Source: Azolla caroliniana (Eukaryota > Polypodiophyta). Taken from it: DNA of 64,000 nucleotides. The stretch is from assembly GCA_043228905.1 (NCBI GenBank), contig JBHGNT010000021.1:5332001-5396000 (forward strand). Reading direction: 5' to 3'. The translations under genes and the position numbers were made by a program. The notes beneath the pieces are model-generated. The model did no database searches. It was not told the DNA's origin and was given only the letters and a program-made list of their open reading frames with translations. Below, piece by piece: positions 11,456-23,307 of this stretch; the first letter of the stretch is position 1, and each line of letters starts with the position of its first letter.

Positions 11456-14400
11456 CTATCTTTCATCTTCATGTTGATCTATTGGAGGAGGTTTAAGGTC
11501 AAACCTTTTCTTAAATACTTTTATCCTCTTTCCAGCTACCACATTTAGGATTAGTGTCCCATCCAATTCACTAAGCTTATAAGTAAAGTTATCATATACT
11601 TTTCTTACTATGTAAGGCCCAAACCATCTTTCAACGAACTTGCGAACGGTACTATGTTGATTATCTAAACTGCTATCATACACAAGCATCCAATCCCCTT
11701 CTTCTATCTTCTTATGTCGAATTCTGTGAGTTTTATCAAAACGAATTTTATTCTTCAATCGAGCCTCCTTCAATCGTTGGGCTGCCAATTCTACATCTTC
11801 AGGTTGACACTCTAATTGTTGAATTTGCAAAGCCAACAATTCTTCTCTGTTCAACTCTTCTCTCCATGGAATAGATGTCCATGACATAATTGATCCTTCT
11901 ATTGGCATGATGGGCTTTTGCCCAAGTATCAATTCAGCTGGCATATATCCTAGTACCGAACTATGTGTTGTCCGATTCGCCTTAACTATTGGGCTATGTC
12001 CTCTTTCAATATTTCCATTGGCTTCTGGATTATACGTAGTTGTAAGCGATTTGCCCATAATGCATACGGTAGCATGCGTGGCCAATCTCTTATTTTACCT
12101 TTACAACTTTTCACGATCGCCTTAACTATTGGGCTATGTCCTCTTTCAATATTTCCATTGGCTTCTGGATTATACGCAGTTGTAAGCGATAATTTGACCC
12201 CTATCCGGCTGAAGAATTCTCTAGCTTCATCAGAGTCAAGTTCTCCTCTATCTGCAATTATTTTACCAACACACCCATAACAACATATTACATCTTCCAA
12301 CAAAAATTTACATACAGCTCTAGTTGTTTTTTGTTGTAGTGGTCTTCCTTCTACTTGGTTTGTAAGGTCTTCTCTTGCTAGTACTAAATATTGCATTTGA
12401 CCTTCCCCAAGTGGCATTGTCACTAGATCAACCATCCATTTATAATGCATTGATGATGAATATGTTGGTTTTAGCTCATCTCGATATCGAATAGTTGAAT
12501 ACCTTTGACATATTTCACAAGTTTCCACAAATTTCATTACATCTTTATACATATGTGGCCACCAATACTTCTCTTTTAACTTCATAAATGTCACCCATAT
12601 GCCTCTATGTCCTGCCCACAAACTATCATGAAATTCAGTCATTAATTTTCTTTTAATATCATCCTTACAAATGACTCGAAGAGGATTTTCGGTTGGCCTT
12701 TTTGGGCGCCTCCATAGATGCCCTTCATGTAAAAAATTTTTGAATTCTCTTCTTCAAAATTCATTTAGTTGTTTCTTTGACCATGATGGGTTGGCTTCTT
12801 TAGTCTTTAAAAATTTTCCTATTTCTAACCATTGACCTTCATAATATGTGTCTTTGAACATTATACTTACATTAAACTCATCATGAGGCTTAATAGATAC
12901 TTGAGGAGCAACTTGATGGCTTGTAGTTGCCCAGTTCTTATCTTCAGTTTGCATTAGCTTTTCATTTATGAACCTTGCCCTTGACAACATATCTGCGACA
13001 GGGTTCTCTTTTCCCTTTATATGCCGCAATTCTGGGTTCATGGTTCTGATGTATGCAATCCACCGAAGCATTGCAATATATGGTGTCGTGCAACATGCTA
13101 TCATTCCGATGACTGGCAAACAATTTGTTTCAACCACTACATCTGCTCCAATCAAGTAATCTCTATCTGTTTTTAGTGCAATAAGCAAACCCCACAATTC
13201 TCGTTTAACTTGCACATAATTTCTTTGCCTAACATTTAATATCTTTGCTCCAAACCTAATAGCATATCGATGTTGCTCTTCATCTTCTTGGTTGATAACC
13301 CAACCAATCCCGATTGGGCTAGTATCAACTGTCACTATAATTGGTCTTTCACCTTTATAGTCTGGTTGACGAAGAACTGGAGCTTTCAATAATGCTTCTT
13401 TTGAATTGTTGAACAACTTGTGTATGTTCATCAGTCCATATAAACTTCTTCCCTTTTCTTAAAAGTTGATAGAGAGGATTTGAGACATGTGCAAAGTGTG
13501 GTAACCAAATATGATAAAATACACATGCACCTAAAAATCTTCTCACCTCTGTTACTGATTCACAAACTTCCTTCATGTTTTGTATTGCGTTAATTTTGAT
13601 CGGTGAAGGCTTCCTCCCATACCACCCACACATATGACCAACTATCAGAACTTCATTCTGCCCAAAGCTTGACTTTGTTCTTGATAGTGTCAAATGTACC
13701 TGCTCAAGCTTATTTAAAATACTTTCACAATCATTAATGTGATCCATGACAAACTTTCTACAACCATTTCCAACCATAGTCTCATCTTTCTCTCTTTCTA
13801 AGCATCCTTTGATAGGAATATCATCTAAAAATGGCATAGTTACCTTTGGGATGTACTCATGTAGAACCTTGTTCATTGCATTCATCATATGAGCAACTGA
13901 ATTTGTCGCACCTTGAGGTAGAGTGCACATTCGAACCAACCCAATTGGTGTTCTCATTGTTGTGATATTGCGACTATCAATTGCTAGTTGAAATTGGTCG
14001 TATCTTGAATATAGGTCTCCCATAGAGTAAATTGCTCTCCCAACAAAAGCTTTTGCAAATTCATCAACATTTCGGATTGTGACTTTGTTGACTGGTTGTA
14101 GATCTTGAATGAATCTTAGAGAGCCATCTTTCTTTGGAACGGTGAACCATCGGTTGGAGTATGGTGCATTTGAAGGCTCTAAAATCTTCATCTTGACTTT
14201 ATCCTTCAGTAGCTCCAACAATTGAGGTAATCGAGCTCTCGGTACTGCAATAGGTTTAAAATTCCAAGGAATATGAGGGATAGTAAATATTACCATTGGC
14301 GTTATCACCTTTGGATCTACACAACCAATCTCATCGGCTTTGAATGCAAACACTTTCCCATGCCTAAAGATCATGTCTTTGAAAGTCGCGATCTCTGATT

Positions 14401-14616
14401 GTTCCAGAAATTCACTTCCGATTCTTAAGTTATTTATTGTATCTGGAGTGAAGTGATGTCCAATCTTCTCTATTGGTCGAAGCATAGGCTCAGTTGATGC
14501 TGCCTTCATCTTCTCTTCGCTACCAATAGGTAATAGTATTGCAACAAGTTTAATCTTTTTATCTATTGTTTTATATTTTGTGTTACATAAACCTTCTACT
14601 TCTTCATATTTACAAT
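11456..14616 (-). pseudogene. G1 pol: reverse transcriptase, RNase H and integrase of a Ty3-like element
   Basis: Domains run RT (13355-14509, with FLDDIPIKG as the active-site motif and RFIQDLQPVNKVTI), RNase H (12754-13431, VTVDTSPIGIGW), then integrase (HHCC region, then MVDLVTMP, ADRGELD and NIERGH) and a C-terminal domain with RWFGPYIV. Breaks are a frame change near 13.4 kb, an in-frame TGA at 12754 (probably from CGA) and a 140-bp duplication around the third integrase catalytic residue, which restores the first frame. The protein is close to G2 pol throughout. Its protease and gag end were lost with a deletion that also removed part of copia B'. Confidence 0.85.
11979..12190. repeat. 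140-bp-spaced internal duplication in G1 integrase
   Basis: 72-bp copies at 11979-12050 and 12119-12190 differ at about one base. They encode the stretch around the third catalytic residue (AYNPEANGNIERGH) twice. The extra 140 bp changes the reading frame. Confidence 0.85.
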
Positions 14617-14953
14617 TATACTTTGTAAAGAATCAAGAGATGGATTCTATGCAGTGGAATAGATATGAATTGTGTGTGTGTATGAGAGAGAGAGAGAGAG
14701 AGAGAGAGAGTGAGAGTGGAGTGAAGTGATGTCCAATCTTCTCTATTGGTCGAAGCATAGGCTCAGTTGATGCTGCCTTCATCTTCTCTTCGCTACCAAT
14801 AGGTAATAGTATTGCAACAAGTTTAATCTTTTTATCTATTGTTTTATATTTTGTGTTACATAAACCTTCTACTTCTTCATATTTACAATTATACTTTGTA
14901 AAGAATCAAGAGATGGATTCTGTGCAGTGGAATAGATATGAATTGTGTGTGTG

Positions 14954-14992
<39 letters not shown>

Positions 14993-15232
14993 GAGTGGAG
15001 TGAAGTGATGTCCAATCTTCTCTATTGGTCGAAGCATAGGCTCAGTTGATGCTGCCTTCATCTTCTCTTCGCTACCAATAGGTAATAGTATTGCAACAAG
15101 TTTAATCTTTTTATCTATTGTTTTATATTTTGTGTTACATAAACCTTCTACTTCTTCATATTTACAATTATACTTTGTAAAGAATCAAGAGATGGATTCT
15201 GTGCAGTGGAATAGATATGAATTGTGTGTGTG

Positions 15233-15275
<43 letters not shown>

Positions 15276-15290
15276 GTGAGTGAGAGACAA
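14443..15290. repeat. triplicated ~279-bp unit spanning G1 pol and copia B' LTR
   Basis: Units begin at about 14443, 14718 and 14997. Each contains the start of G1 RT coding sequence, the G1/LTR boundary, the last ~110 bp of the copia B' LTR and a GA microsatellite. Because the unit includes the insertion boundary, the triplication is younger than the copia B' insertion. The GA tract at each junction suggests slippage or unequal exchange. Confidence 0.85.
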
Positions 15291-15595
15291 AGAGTAAGAC
15301 ATAGAGAATACGCAAGGTAAAAATATATTAACAAAGGAGAAAGACTCAACATTATACAAGGTGGGAGGAGGGTGCTTTATATAGTCACCCTCTCTCTTCA
15401 TTAACTACAAGAATCATGGAGCATGGGGAATGTGAAAGCTCATAAGTTATGTGTCATAGAATATGATTCTATGACTCATACTAAATGCTAGAATACAAAG
15501 TGGCGACATAATGGTGACTCTTGACCGTTGGAGTGTCTATTCACTCTCAAGGTGAGTTCACACACTAGACCAAGTTGAGCTTGATTCTCAACACG
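15176..15595 (-). repeat. 3' LTR of copia B' (minus strand)
   Basis: Reverse complement of the copia B LTRs (34653-35044 and 41756-42156): it begins TGTTGAGAATC on the minus strand near 15595 and ends TTCTTTACA at 15176. A GA tract and a TGTGTGTGTATGA segment are shared. The coding remainder of B' lies at 20922-21735, on the far side of copia A. Confidence 0.88.
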
Positions 15596-15596
15596 T

Positions 15597-16201
15597 TGTT
15601 GGGATTACGGTCCCTCCGGATGGGATGGTCGGATGTCCGAAGATGAATGACGACAAGCCCGGTTGCGGTTTCGGAACCGGATGATGAAGACCCCGACTTC
15701 GGAGCCGGATGACGAATGTACCCGGAGAGAGATCCGGATGCGGGGACATATCTGTGAATATGTTTGCCAAGGGCCCTTGAGGCTATAGTTGTAAATAGCC
15801 CTAAAGTCATATGTGTATAAATATGACTTAGGGCAAACAGTTTTGACGTTGCTACTCATTTTTCTGTTTTTCCACTCAAGAGGAGTGAAGAGAGAGCAGC
15901 CGTAAGAGAGATAGAGCGTGAGAGACGAAGAGGTCGACGCCTCTGTGTAATTCCGCCGCCTGTGGCGAGGACAGCGAGCTCAAGGTCGTCCCCTTGCAGC
16001 TCGCCATTGTATATTTCTCTGTGCATAGTTTTGGTTCGGAGTCTTGTACTCCCGTGGTTTTTTCCCGTACAGGGTTTTCCACGTTAAATCGTGTGTCCAC
16101 TTATTTACTTTTGCATTTCCCATTTTCTGCAACAACGATTCGTGTGTTTCCTTGGTTGTGGCCGAGAGGTGAAGTTTGGAAAGTGTCGATTATTTCCATC
16201 A
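15597..16201 (+). repeat. copia A 5' LTR
   Basis: TG...CA ends. A TATA-like GTATAAATATGAC at about 15810-15822 is a likely core promoter. The tail is rich in pyrimidine tracts. Matches the 3' LTR at 20317-20921. Confidence 0.93.
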
Positions 16202-16204
16202 ATT

Positions 16205-16216
16205 TGGTATCAGAGC
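16205..16216 (+). promoter_or_regulatory. copia A primer-binding site (initiator tRNA-Met)
   Basis: TGGTATCAGAGC, complementary to the 3' end of initiator tRNA-Met, starts 3 nt after the LTR; the usual copia primer. Confidence 0.93.
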
Positions 16217-16231
16217 GAGCTGCTGCAGAAA

Positions 16232-19200
16232 ATGGAAGGCGGCGGCAGCGGGCAGCCGGGGATGATGGTGCTGAATGCGCAGAATTACGCCGACTGGAAG
16301 ATCAAGATGGAGGATCTTCTGATTGTTCGGGACCTGTACGAACCGATTGACAGGTTGGAAATACCGAAGGGGGTACTTGAGTCGGAATGGAGGCTTCTGA
16401 ACCGGAAAGCCGTTGCAACCATTCGGCATATACGTCGACGTGAGCGTTCTACAACATGTGGCGAACGACATCAATGCATATGAGATGTGGCGGAAGCTGT
16501 CGGGCCTCTACGAGAGGAAGAATGCGTTGAACCGGACCTCCCTGATGAGGAAGATAGTGAACCTCAAGTACCGGGACGACGAGAGTATGGTGGAACACGT
16601 AAGCACGTTCATGGGATTCGTGAACTAGCTTGCGGCGATCAAGTTCCCGCTGGAGGATGCAATGCAAGCCATCATTCTGATGTGTACATTGCCGGAAAGC
16701 TGGGAGAACTTGGTGGTGACTCTCAGCACCTCCTGCACGGAAGATAACTTGTCCCTACAAACGGTAAAGACAAGTATTTTGAACGAAGAAGCGCGTCGGA
16801 GAGATAAAGAACCGGCCTCCGACTCGAAGGCGCTGCTTACCGAATCGGAACGGGGAAGACAATGGAACCGGAGTCCGCAAAGACGGGAGAAGTCGGGGAC
16901 CCGGTCGCAGTCAAGAGGAAGACCCACATGCTTCCACTGTGGGAAGCCGGGGCACTTCCGGAAGAATTGTCGGCATTACCGAAAGGACAACGGAGCCGTC
17001 GACACCGATTCGAAGAAGTCACCGGAGAGAAACGGTGCATACCGGGGAGCCACGGACCGGAGAGGTCCGGATCGGCGAGGGCAGGACCGGAAAGGAACGA
17101 CGGCACTCGCGGCAAGTGAGGAAGAAATCATGCTCATCACCGAAGAAGGTGAACTAAACATTGCCGGCGATGAGACGACCTGGGTGGTCGATTCCGGAGC
17201 ATCGTTCCACCTGACCCCGGAGAGAAGATACTTCTCATCCTACACAGTCGGTGAGCATGGCTGTGTTCGGATGGGAAATGAAGGTACGTGCCGGATTGCC
17301 GGCATAGGAGACGTGTGGTTGACAACCTCGACCGGATGCAAAATGCTGCTGAAGGATGTCCGACACGTTCCGGAGGTTCGATTGAACCTGATTTCGGCCG
17401 GGAGGCTAGACGATGAAGGCTACACAGGTAGCATCCGGAACGGCGTAATGAAGTTCAGCAAGGGGAGCATGATAGTGGCTCGGGCCCGGAAAGTCAACAC
17501 ACTGTACCTTATGAATGCCTGGCTGTGTCCGGAAGAGTTGAACGTGGCAGCCGACACTGCCGGTGAGCTGTGGCACAAGAGACTGTGCCACATGAGTGAG
17601 AAGGGGATGAAGAGGCTTGCAGAAGACAACCTTATTCCAGTGAAGCATGTGCACCTGGAGAAGTGCACCGATTGCCTGGCCGGTAAGCAGAACCGAACCT
17701 CCTTCCACTCAAGGCCACCGACGAGACGTAGCGCACCATTGGAGTTGGTGCACACTGATGTGTGTCAGGTAGAAACGAAGTCACATGGCGGAGCCCAGTA
17801 CTTCGTAACATTCATTGATGATCACAGCCGGAAGCTGTGGACGGCACCGTTGAAGACAAAGGACCAAGTGTTGTGCGTCTTCAAAGAACTCCACGCGAGA
17901 GTGGAAAGGGAATCCGGCAAGAAGCTGAAAGCGATACGAGTAGATAACGGAGGGGAATACCGGGGGCAGTTCGCGGAGTACTATCGCTCGAAGGGAATCC
18001 GGCTCGAGTTTACTGTGCCGAAGACGCCGGAACTGAACGGGCTGGCCGAGAGGATGAACCGGACCATAATGGAGAGGGTCCGGAGTATGCTGGCGCATGC
18101 GGAATTACCCAAGGGGTTTTGGGCTGAGGCGATGTCAACGGCGACATACGTGATAAACAGATCACCCTCAGTACCTTTGGACGGAGACACGCCGCAGAGA
18201 GTGTGGACCGGTAGGGAAGTATCCTACCGGCATCTGAAGGTGTTCGGGTGTCTCGCATATGTGCATGTGGCAAAGAACCGGAGAGGAAAGTTAGATCCAA
18301 AGACCCGGCCATGCATATTCCTCGGTTACGGCGACGACGAGTTCGGCTACCGAGTATGGGACCCGGTCGACAAGAAGATATTCAGGAGTCGAGATATCAT
18401 CTTCATGGAGGACAAGACACTCGCCGACTGGGAGTCAGAGAAGAAGATGAAGAGCTCCAAGTCGACCGGTGAGGATCAACTCTACGAAGAGCAGTCCCGA
18501 CCGGCAAGGGACCGGTTAGCACTCGAGGATCCGGCCGAAGACGGTGAAGAAACAGAACCGGCCGAAGAAGATGAAAATGATACCGGAACCGGCCCCGATC
18601 CCGAATTGGATTCGGATGAAGAAGAATCGGAAGAACCGGTTACCGAAGCTCCGGAACGGAGATATCCTCTAAGAGAGAGAAGGGCTCCCCGGAGATTTCC
18701 GGAACCAGAGCACGTGCTGCTAACCGACGAGGGGGAGCCGGAGAGCTTTGAAGAAGCGAAGCATGACACCCATAGCCGCAGGTGGTTAAGTGCCATGCAA
18801 GAGGAGATGGATTCCCTGCATGAGAACCACACATATGAACTTGTGGAGTTGCCGAAAGGAAAACGGGCACTCCGTAACAAGTGGGTGTTCAAGCTGAAAC
18901 CGGGAGATGCCGGAAACCCCCCGAGATACAAAGCCAGGATCGTGGTGAAGGGGTTCCAGCAGAAGAAGGGCGTCGACTTCGACGAGATATTTGCCCCGGT
19001 AGTGAAGATGACCTCTATCCGGACGGTGCTGAGCATAGCGGCAAGCATGGACCTCGAGGTAGAACAGATGGACGTGAAGACGGCATTCCTTCACGGTGAC
19101 CTCGAAGAAGAGATATACATGCAGCAACCGGAAGGATTCGAGAAGAAAGAGAAGGAGCACTTGGTATGCCGGTTGAAGAAGAGCCTTTATGGTTTGAAGC

Positions 19201-20306
19201 AGGCTCCCCGGCAGTGGTACCGAAAGTTTGACTCCTTCATGACCGATGAAGGGTACTACAAAACGCAGTCCGACCACTGCGTGTTTGTGAAGAAGTTCGA
19301 CGGAGGAGACCTTCTAATACTCCTCCTATACGTGGACGACATGTTGATCGTCGGACGGGACCAGGTCAAGATACGGATGCTGAAGAAAGCGCTCCACCGA
19401 ACTTTCTCAATGAAGGACCTGGGTCCGGCGAGGCAAATACTAGGGATGCACATCATCCGGAACCGGAAGAAGAAGCAGTTGTGGATGTCACAAGAGAAGT
19501 ACGTGACAAAGGTGCTTCACCGGTTCAACATGTCGGAAGCAAGACCGGTCGGGTCAACCCTCCCGGCAAACTGCAAGTTGTCCAGCAAGCAAAGCCCCAA
19601 GACAAAGGCTGAGAAGGAGGACATGATGAAAGTACCATATGCCTCTGCCGTCGGAAGCTTGATGTACGCAATGGTGTGTACCCGACCGGACATAGGATAT
19701 GCAGTCGGAGTGGTGAGCCGGTACATGAGCAATCCCGGCAAAGAGCATTGGAACGCGGCCAAGTGGATACTCCGATACCTGAAGGGCACGACAAACGTGT
19801 GCCTCCGATTCGGCTCCGGTAAGCCCGAACTCGACGGCTTCACCGATTCAGATATGTCGGCTGATGCAGATACCAGCCGGTCCACATCAGGGTATGTGAT
19901 GACGTATGCAGGGGGAGCTGTTTCATGGCAGTCGAGGCTGCAGAAGACGGTTGCGTTGTCAACCACGGAGGCAGAGTACATGGCGGTTGTTGAAGCCGGC
20001 AAGGAAATAATATGGATGAAGGACTTCATTAGAGAGCTCGGTATCCGGCAGGAGGAGTACCGACTCTACTGCGACAGTCAGAGTGCAATCCACCTTGCGA
20101 AGAACACGGCCTATCACTCCCGGACGAAGCACATCCAGCGAAGATATCACTGGATCCGGGAAAGGATAGAAGACAAGGAGTTCGTGCTGACGAAGATCCA
20201 CACGGACGAGAACGGGTCGGATATGCTGACCAAGGTGCTCACACCCGACAAGCTGGAAGCATGCCGGAAGAGGATCGGATTGGAGAGACATCCCATGCCG
20301 AAGTGA
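16232..20306 (+). CDS. copia A gag-pol polyprotein, two small lesions in gag
   Basis: The start ATG at 16232 begins MEGGGSG. The gag part reads NAQNYADWKIKMEDLL, typical of Ty1/copia. A one-base frame change near 16425 and a TAG at 16627 (where Gln is expected) break gag. From 16630 the frame is open to TGA at 20306. Domains in order: zinc knuckle CFHCGKPGHFRKNC (about 16929), protease VVDSGAS (about 17187), integrase HHCC (LWHKRLCHMS, CTDCLAGK), integrase core, RT with MDVKTAFLHGDLEEE and LYVDDMLIVG (about 19327), and RNase H with STTEAEYMA and FTDSDMSAD. The pol part looks functional, but the element would need gag from elsewhere. Confidence 0.93.
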
Positions 20307-20316
20307 AGGGGGAGTT
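20305..20316 (+). promoter_or_regulatory. copia A polypurine tract
   Basis: GAAGGGGGAGTT directly precedes the 3' LTR; expected plus-strand primer. Confidence 0.85.
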
Positions 20317-20921
20317 TGTTGGGATTACGGTCCCTCCGGATGGGATGGTCGGATGTCCGGAGATGAATGACGACAAGCCCGGTTGCGGTTTCGGAACCGG
20401 ATGATGAAGACCCCGACTTCGGAGCCAGACGACGAATGTACCCGGAGAGAGATCCGGATGCGGGGACATATCTGTGAATATGTTTGCCAAGGGCCCTTGA
20501 GGCTATAGTTGTAAATAGCCCTAAAGTCATACGTGTATAAATATGACTTAGGGCAAACAGTTTTGACGTTGCTACTCATTTTTCTGTTTTTCCACTCAAG
20601 AGGAGTGAAGAGAGAGCAGCCATAAGAGAGATAGAGCGTGAGAGACGAAGAGGTCGACGCCTCTGTGTAATTCCGCCGCCTGTGGCGAGGACAGCGAGCT
20701 CAAGGTCGTCGCCTTGCAGCTCACCATTGTATATTTCTCTGTGCATAGTTTTGGTTCGGAGTCTTGTACTCCCGTGGTTTTTTCCCGTACAGGGTTTTCC
20801 ACGTTAAATCGTGTGTCCACTTATTTACTTTTGCATTTCCCATTTTCTGCAACAACGATTCGTGTGTTTCCTTGGTTGTGGCCGAGAGGTGAAGTTTGGA
20901 AAGTGTCGATTATTTCCATCA
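20317..20921 (+). repeat. copia A 3' LTR
   Basis: 605 bp, same length as the 5' LTR; differences include a G/A at the fourth line of the U3 and C/G and G/A changes in the U5. Confidence 0.93.
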
Positions 20922-21735
20922 CACGCCCCCTCAAGCTCAAGTCGGGTCGGTTTCAGACGGTATCCAAAATCCGCTTTGACTCGCGTTCCGGAGTCCGCGT
21001 CGACTCACATTTATGCGGAGTTGCAGAATCCGTGCTCCAGCTTGCGTTGTGCATATTTGCGAAGTCTGTGCTTTGGCTTACGTCTTTCTTCGCGGCTTTG
21101 TGCGGTAGATCGGCTCTTCGCGACTTCATTGCGCGGTTGCGGAATCCACGCGTTATTGCGTACTGTCTTCAGTACTCCCCCTCAAGCTTGGCAGGTCAGG
21201 GATCGTCAATCCGAGATCGGTCATGAATTGCCATAGCTTGTCGGCTCCTAAGGCTTTAGTGAAGCTGTCGGCCGTTTGGAGATTAGTGCTAATGTGTTGT
21301 AGGTCGACATTGCCAGCTAGAACACGCTCTCGGATGAAGTGATAATGCACTTCGATGTGCTTTGTCCATGCGTGGAACACCTGGTTCCGAGCCAGATAGA
21401 CACTACTCATGTTGTCGCAGTAAAGGGAAGTCGGATCCTTGATGGGTACGCCCAGATCCTTGAGTATCCTTTTGAGCCATACAACTTCACATGTGGCCAC
21501 TGCCGCGCCCCTGTATTCCGCCTCTATGCTCGAAAGAGCGACGGTTGGTTGCTTTTTATTGCTCTAGGATATTGCTCCGCTGCCGAGGGAAAAAACAAAT
21601 CCGGAGGTTGATATTCTATCGGCTTTGTAGCTGGCCCAATCGGCGTCTGTGTACCCCTCTAGTCGTATTGGCATCGCGGTCTTGTAGAGGATGCCGCAAT
21701 CCATTGTGCCGCTCACGTATCGTAGAGTAGGACTA
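20922..21735 (-). pseudogene. copia B' 3' pol fragment (RNase H end) plus polypurine tract
   Basis: The minus strand reads RYVSGTMDCGILYK, YTDADW and STSGFVFSLGSG, then CEVVWLKRILKDLGVP and HIEVHYHFIRERVL, ending DSTQ at 21153, almost as in copia B. One frame change lies between the two parts. From 20922 it continues with the complement of GAGCTTGAGGGGG, the polypurine tract, next to the copia A insertion. At about 21735 it is joined in frame to G1 gag, so B' lacks everything upstream of RNase H. Confidence 0.85.
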
Positions 21736-23106
21736 GATTTACCTTTTTCGACTTTTGCGTCCATCTCTTTTCTTTTGCTTTCTCTTGTCTCATGCTTTTT
21801 TGTTGAGCCAATCTCATCATCCGACCTTTTCCTTTTTTCTTCCACTATCACCTCATGTTCTTGGTGTTCTGCCATCTGAGCATAGACCGTCGTAGCATCT
21901 ACTGGAACATCCCATCCAGTGTTTTTCCTTACAAAATCTCCGGCAACACGAAGGTCTTCCATCTTCATCTTTTGCTTTTGTGCAGTACTTACAACCTTCT
22001 CCTAGAATGATGATCGAGATGGCATGTCATCGAGGCGCATTCCTGCCGTTGCCGAGTAGTACATTGCGGAAGCCTTCTTTGCTTCAGCTTCTTCAAATTT
22101 AACCTTAACACCACCATCACCAAAGTTCTTTGTAAGTGGACTTCTAGTTTCAGTTAAATAAATGTTACTATTTTTCCAATACACCAAGTCTCGATTTTCC
22201 ATGTCTTTATATTCTTCACAATCACGTAGACGATGTTCGAGACTATCACACCACATGCATCGGGGTCGGAATGGTTCCCTTGACCTCAAAGTTTGAGCAT
22301 TCTCAAGCTTTGCCACTTTCATTGTTAGATCTTTCATACTTTGAACTAAATCATCAAGAAAAGACTCACTCGTAGTTCCGATTATTTCGCGTGGTTGATG
22401 CACCATTTCGTGTGATGGTTCTCGACCATGTCTTTGAACTTCGATGTTTTGATAAAGCGGATTCATGATTCCCACATGTGGTATTTGTAGCATTACACCA
22501 TTCCTTTGCATTCTTTTCATAAATTTATTACAAGCATTTGTTACCTCATTCCAATCTGCCGTTATACCATCCTCGGTATTTGGCACTTCAAGCATAAATT
22601 CCAATTCTTTTCTATATCTCTTATCAAATGCCTGCAAAAATAAAGCAACCTTTTGCCAAGACAAATAATTTCTTTCTTCTGGCTTTAAGTGTCCATACAT
22701 CCTATCAAACTCTTTTTTTTGTGTCAGCCACAGATAACCCTTTATCTTCTTTTAAGATCCATTCATGAAATGAACGCAATGTAACTTGAGAGAAATCTTC
22801 ACGAGAATATTCAGACACAAGCACTTCTTTGAATGCATTCCAATCCAAACTATGCAATGCTTGTATTTCACAAATTCTATCTCTTAATTCCATTTCCACT
22901 AATTTATAAAAGTTTGCTATCATATTGACATCATTCACACCAAACATTTCCATTTCATCATAATATATATTGACATACTTTGAGATATTTGTGCCATCAA
23001 ACACACCAATTTTCTCTCGGACTTCTCGTAAGGCATGAAATAATTGATCTTGATTCAATTTTTCAATAAACAACCTTACCGGATCCATTGTACTCGTACT
23101 TGCCAT
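21736..23106 (-). pseudogene. G1 gag, broken
   Basis: Starts MASTSTMDPVRLF at 23106. Related to the gag of G2, G3 and G4 (VFDGTNISKY here, FNG/FSG variants elsewhere). The zinc knuckle is CMWCDSLEHRLRDC. A T-run (A-run on the sense strand) near 22703 shifts the frame, and a TAG at 22002 interrupts the C-terminal part, which continues TGWDVPVDATTVYAQMAEH until the fusion with copia B' near 21735. Gag would form the particle and package RNA. Confidence 0.82.
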
Positions 23107-23151
23107 GTTGATGTTGATCTTTGCTTTAGATGTCTCTTCTACTTCCCCGTT

Positions 23152-23307
23152 TCACGTCGGGTTCACCAAATTGTGTCGTGGCGTGGCTCGCCTAGAAGCG
23201 TACCGTTGCATAGACAAAAGATATCGTGAACGTGAGGAAGGAATCACTGGGATTATGGATGGAAGAGACGAAAGAGTAGAGATAGAGTAAATCGAGATCA
23301 ACAAGAT
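23152..23307 (-). repeat. G1 primer-binding site and U5 end of its 5' LTR
   Basis: On the minus strand the LTR ends CCACGACA (23174) and is followed by ATTTGGTGAACCCGACGTGA, the primer-site sequence also found in G2, G3 and G4. The tRNA is not identified. LTR sequence continues to 23307, where element 1 interrupts it, and resumes at 29903. Confidence 0.75.

Larger units (their letters stand above)
15597..20921 (+). mobile_element. copia A: nearly intact Ty1/copia retrotransposon (Tork/Tnt1-like)
   Basis: 605-bp LTRs at both ends (TGTTGGGATTAC to TTTCCATCA), tRNA-Met primer site, long gag-pol frame and polypurine tract are all present. About seven mismatches were counted between the LTRs, roughly 99 percent identity, so insertion is recent. 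The 5-bp flanks are CACGT and CACGC (one mismatch). It sits at the LTR/internal boundary of copia B'. The lineage assignment is by protein resemblance. Confidence 0.92.

Noticed and set aside
23105-23290. Plus-strand peptide frames near the G1 primer site
   Set aside because: They overlap LTR U5 and primer-site sequence and resemble nothing.
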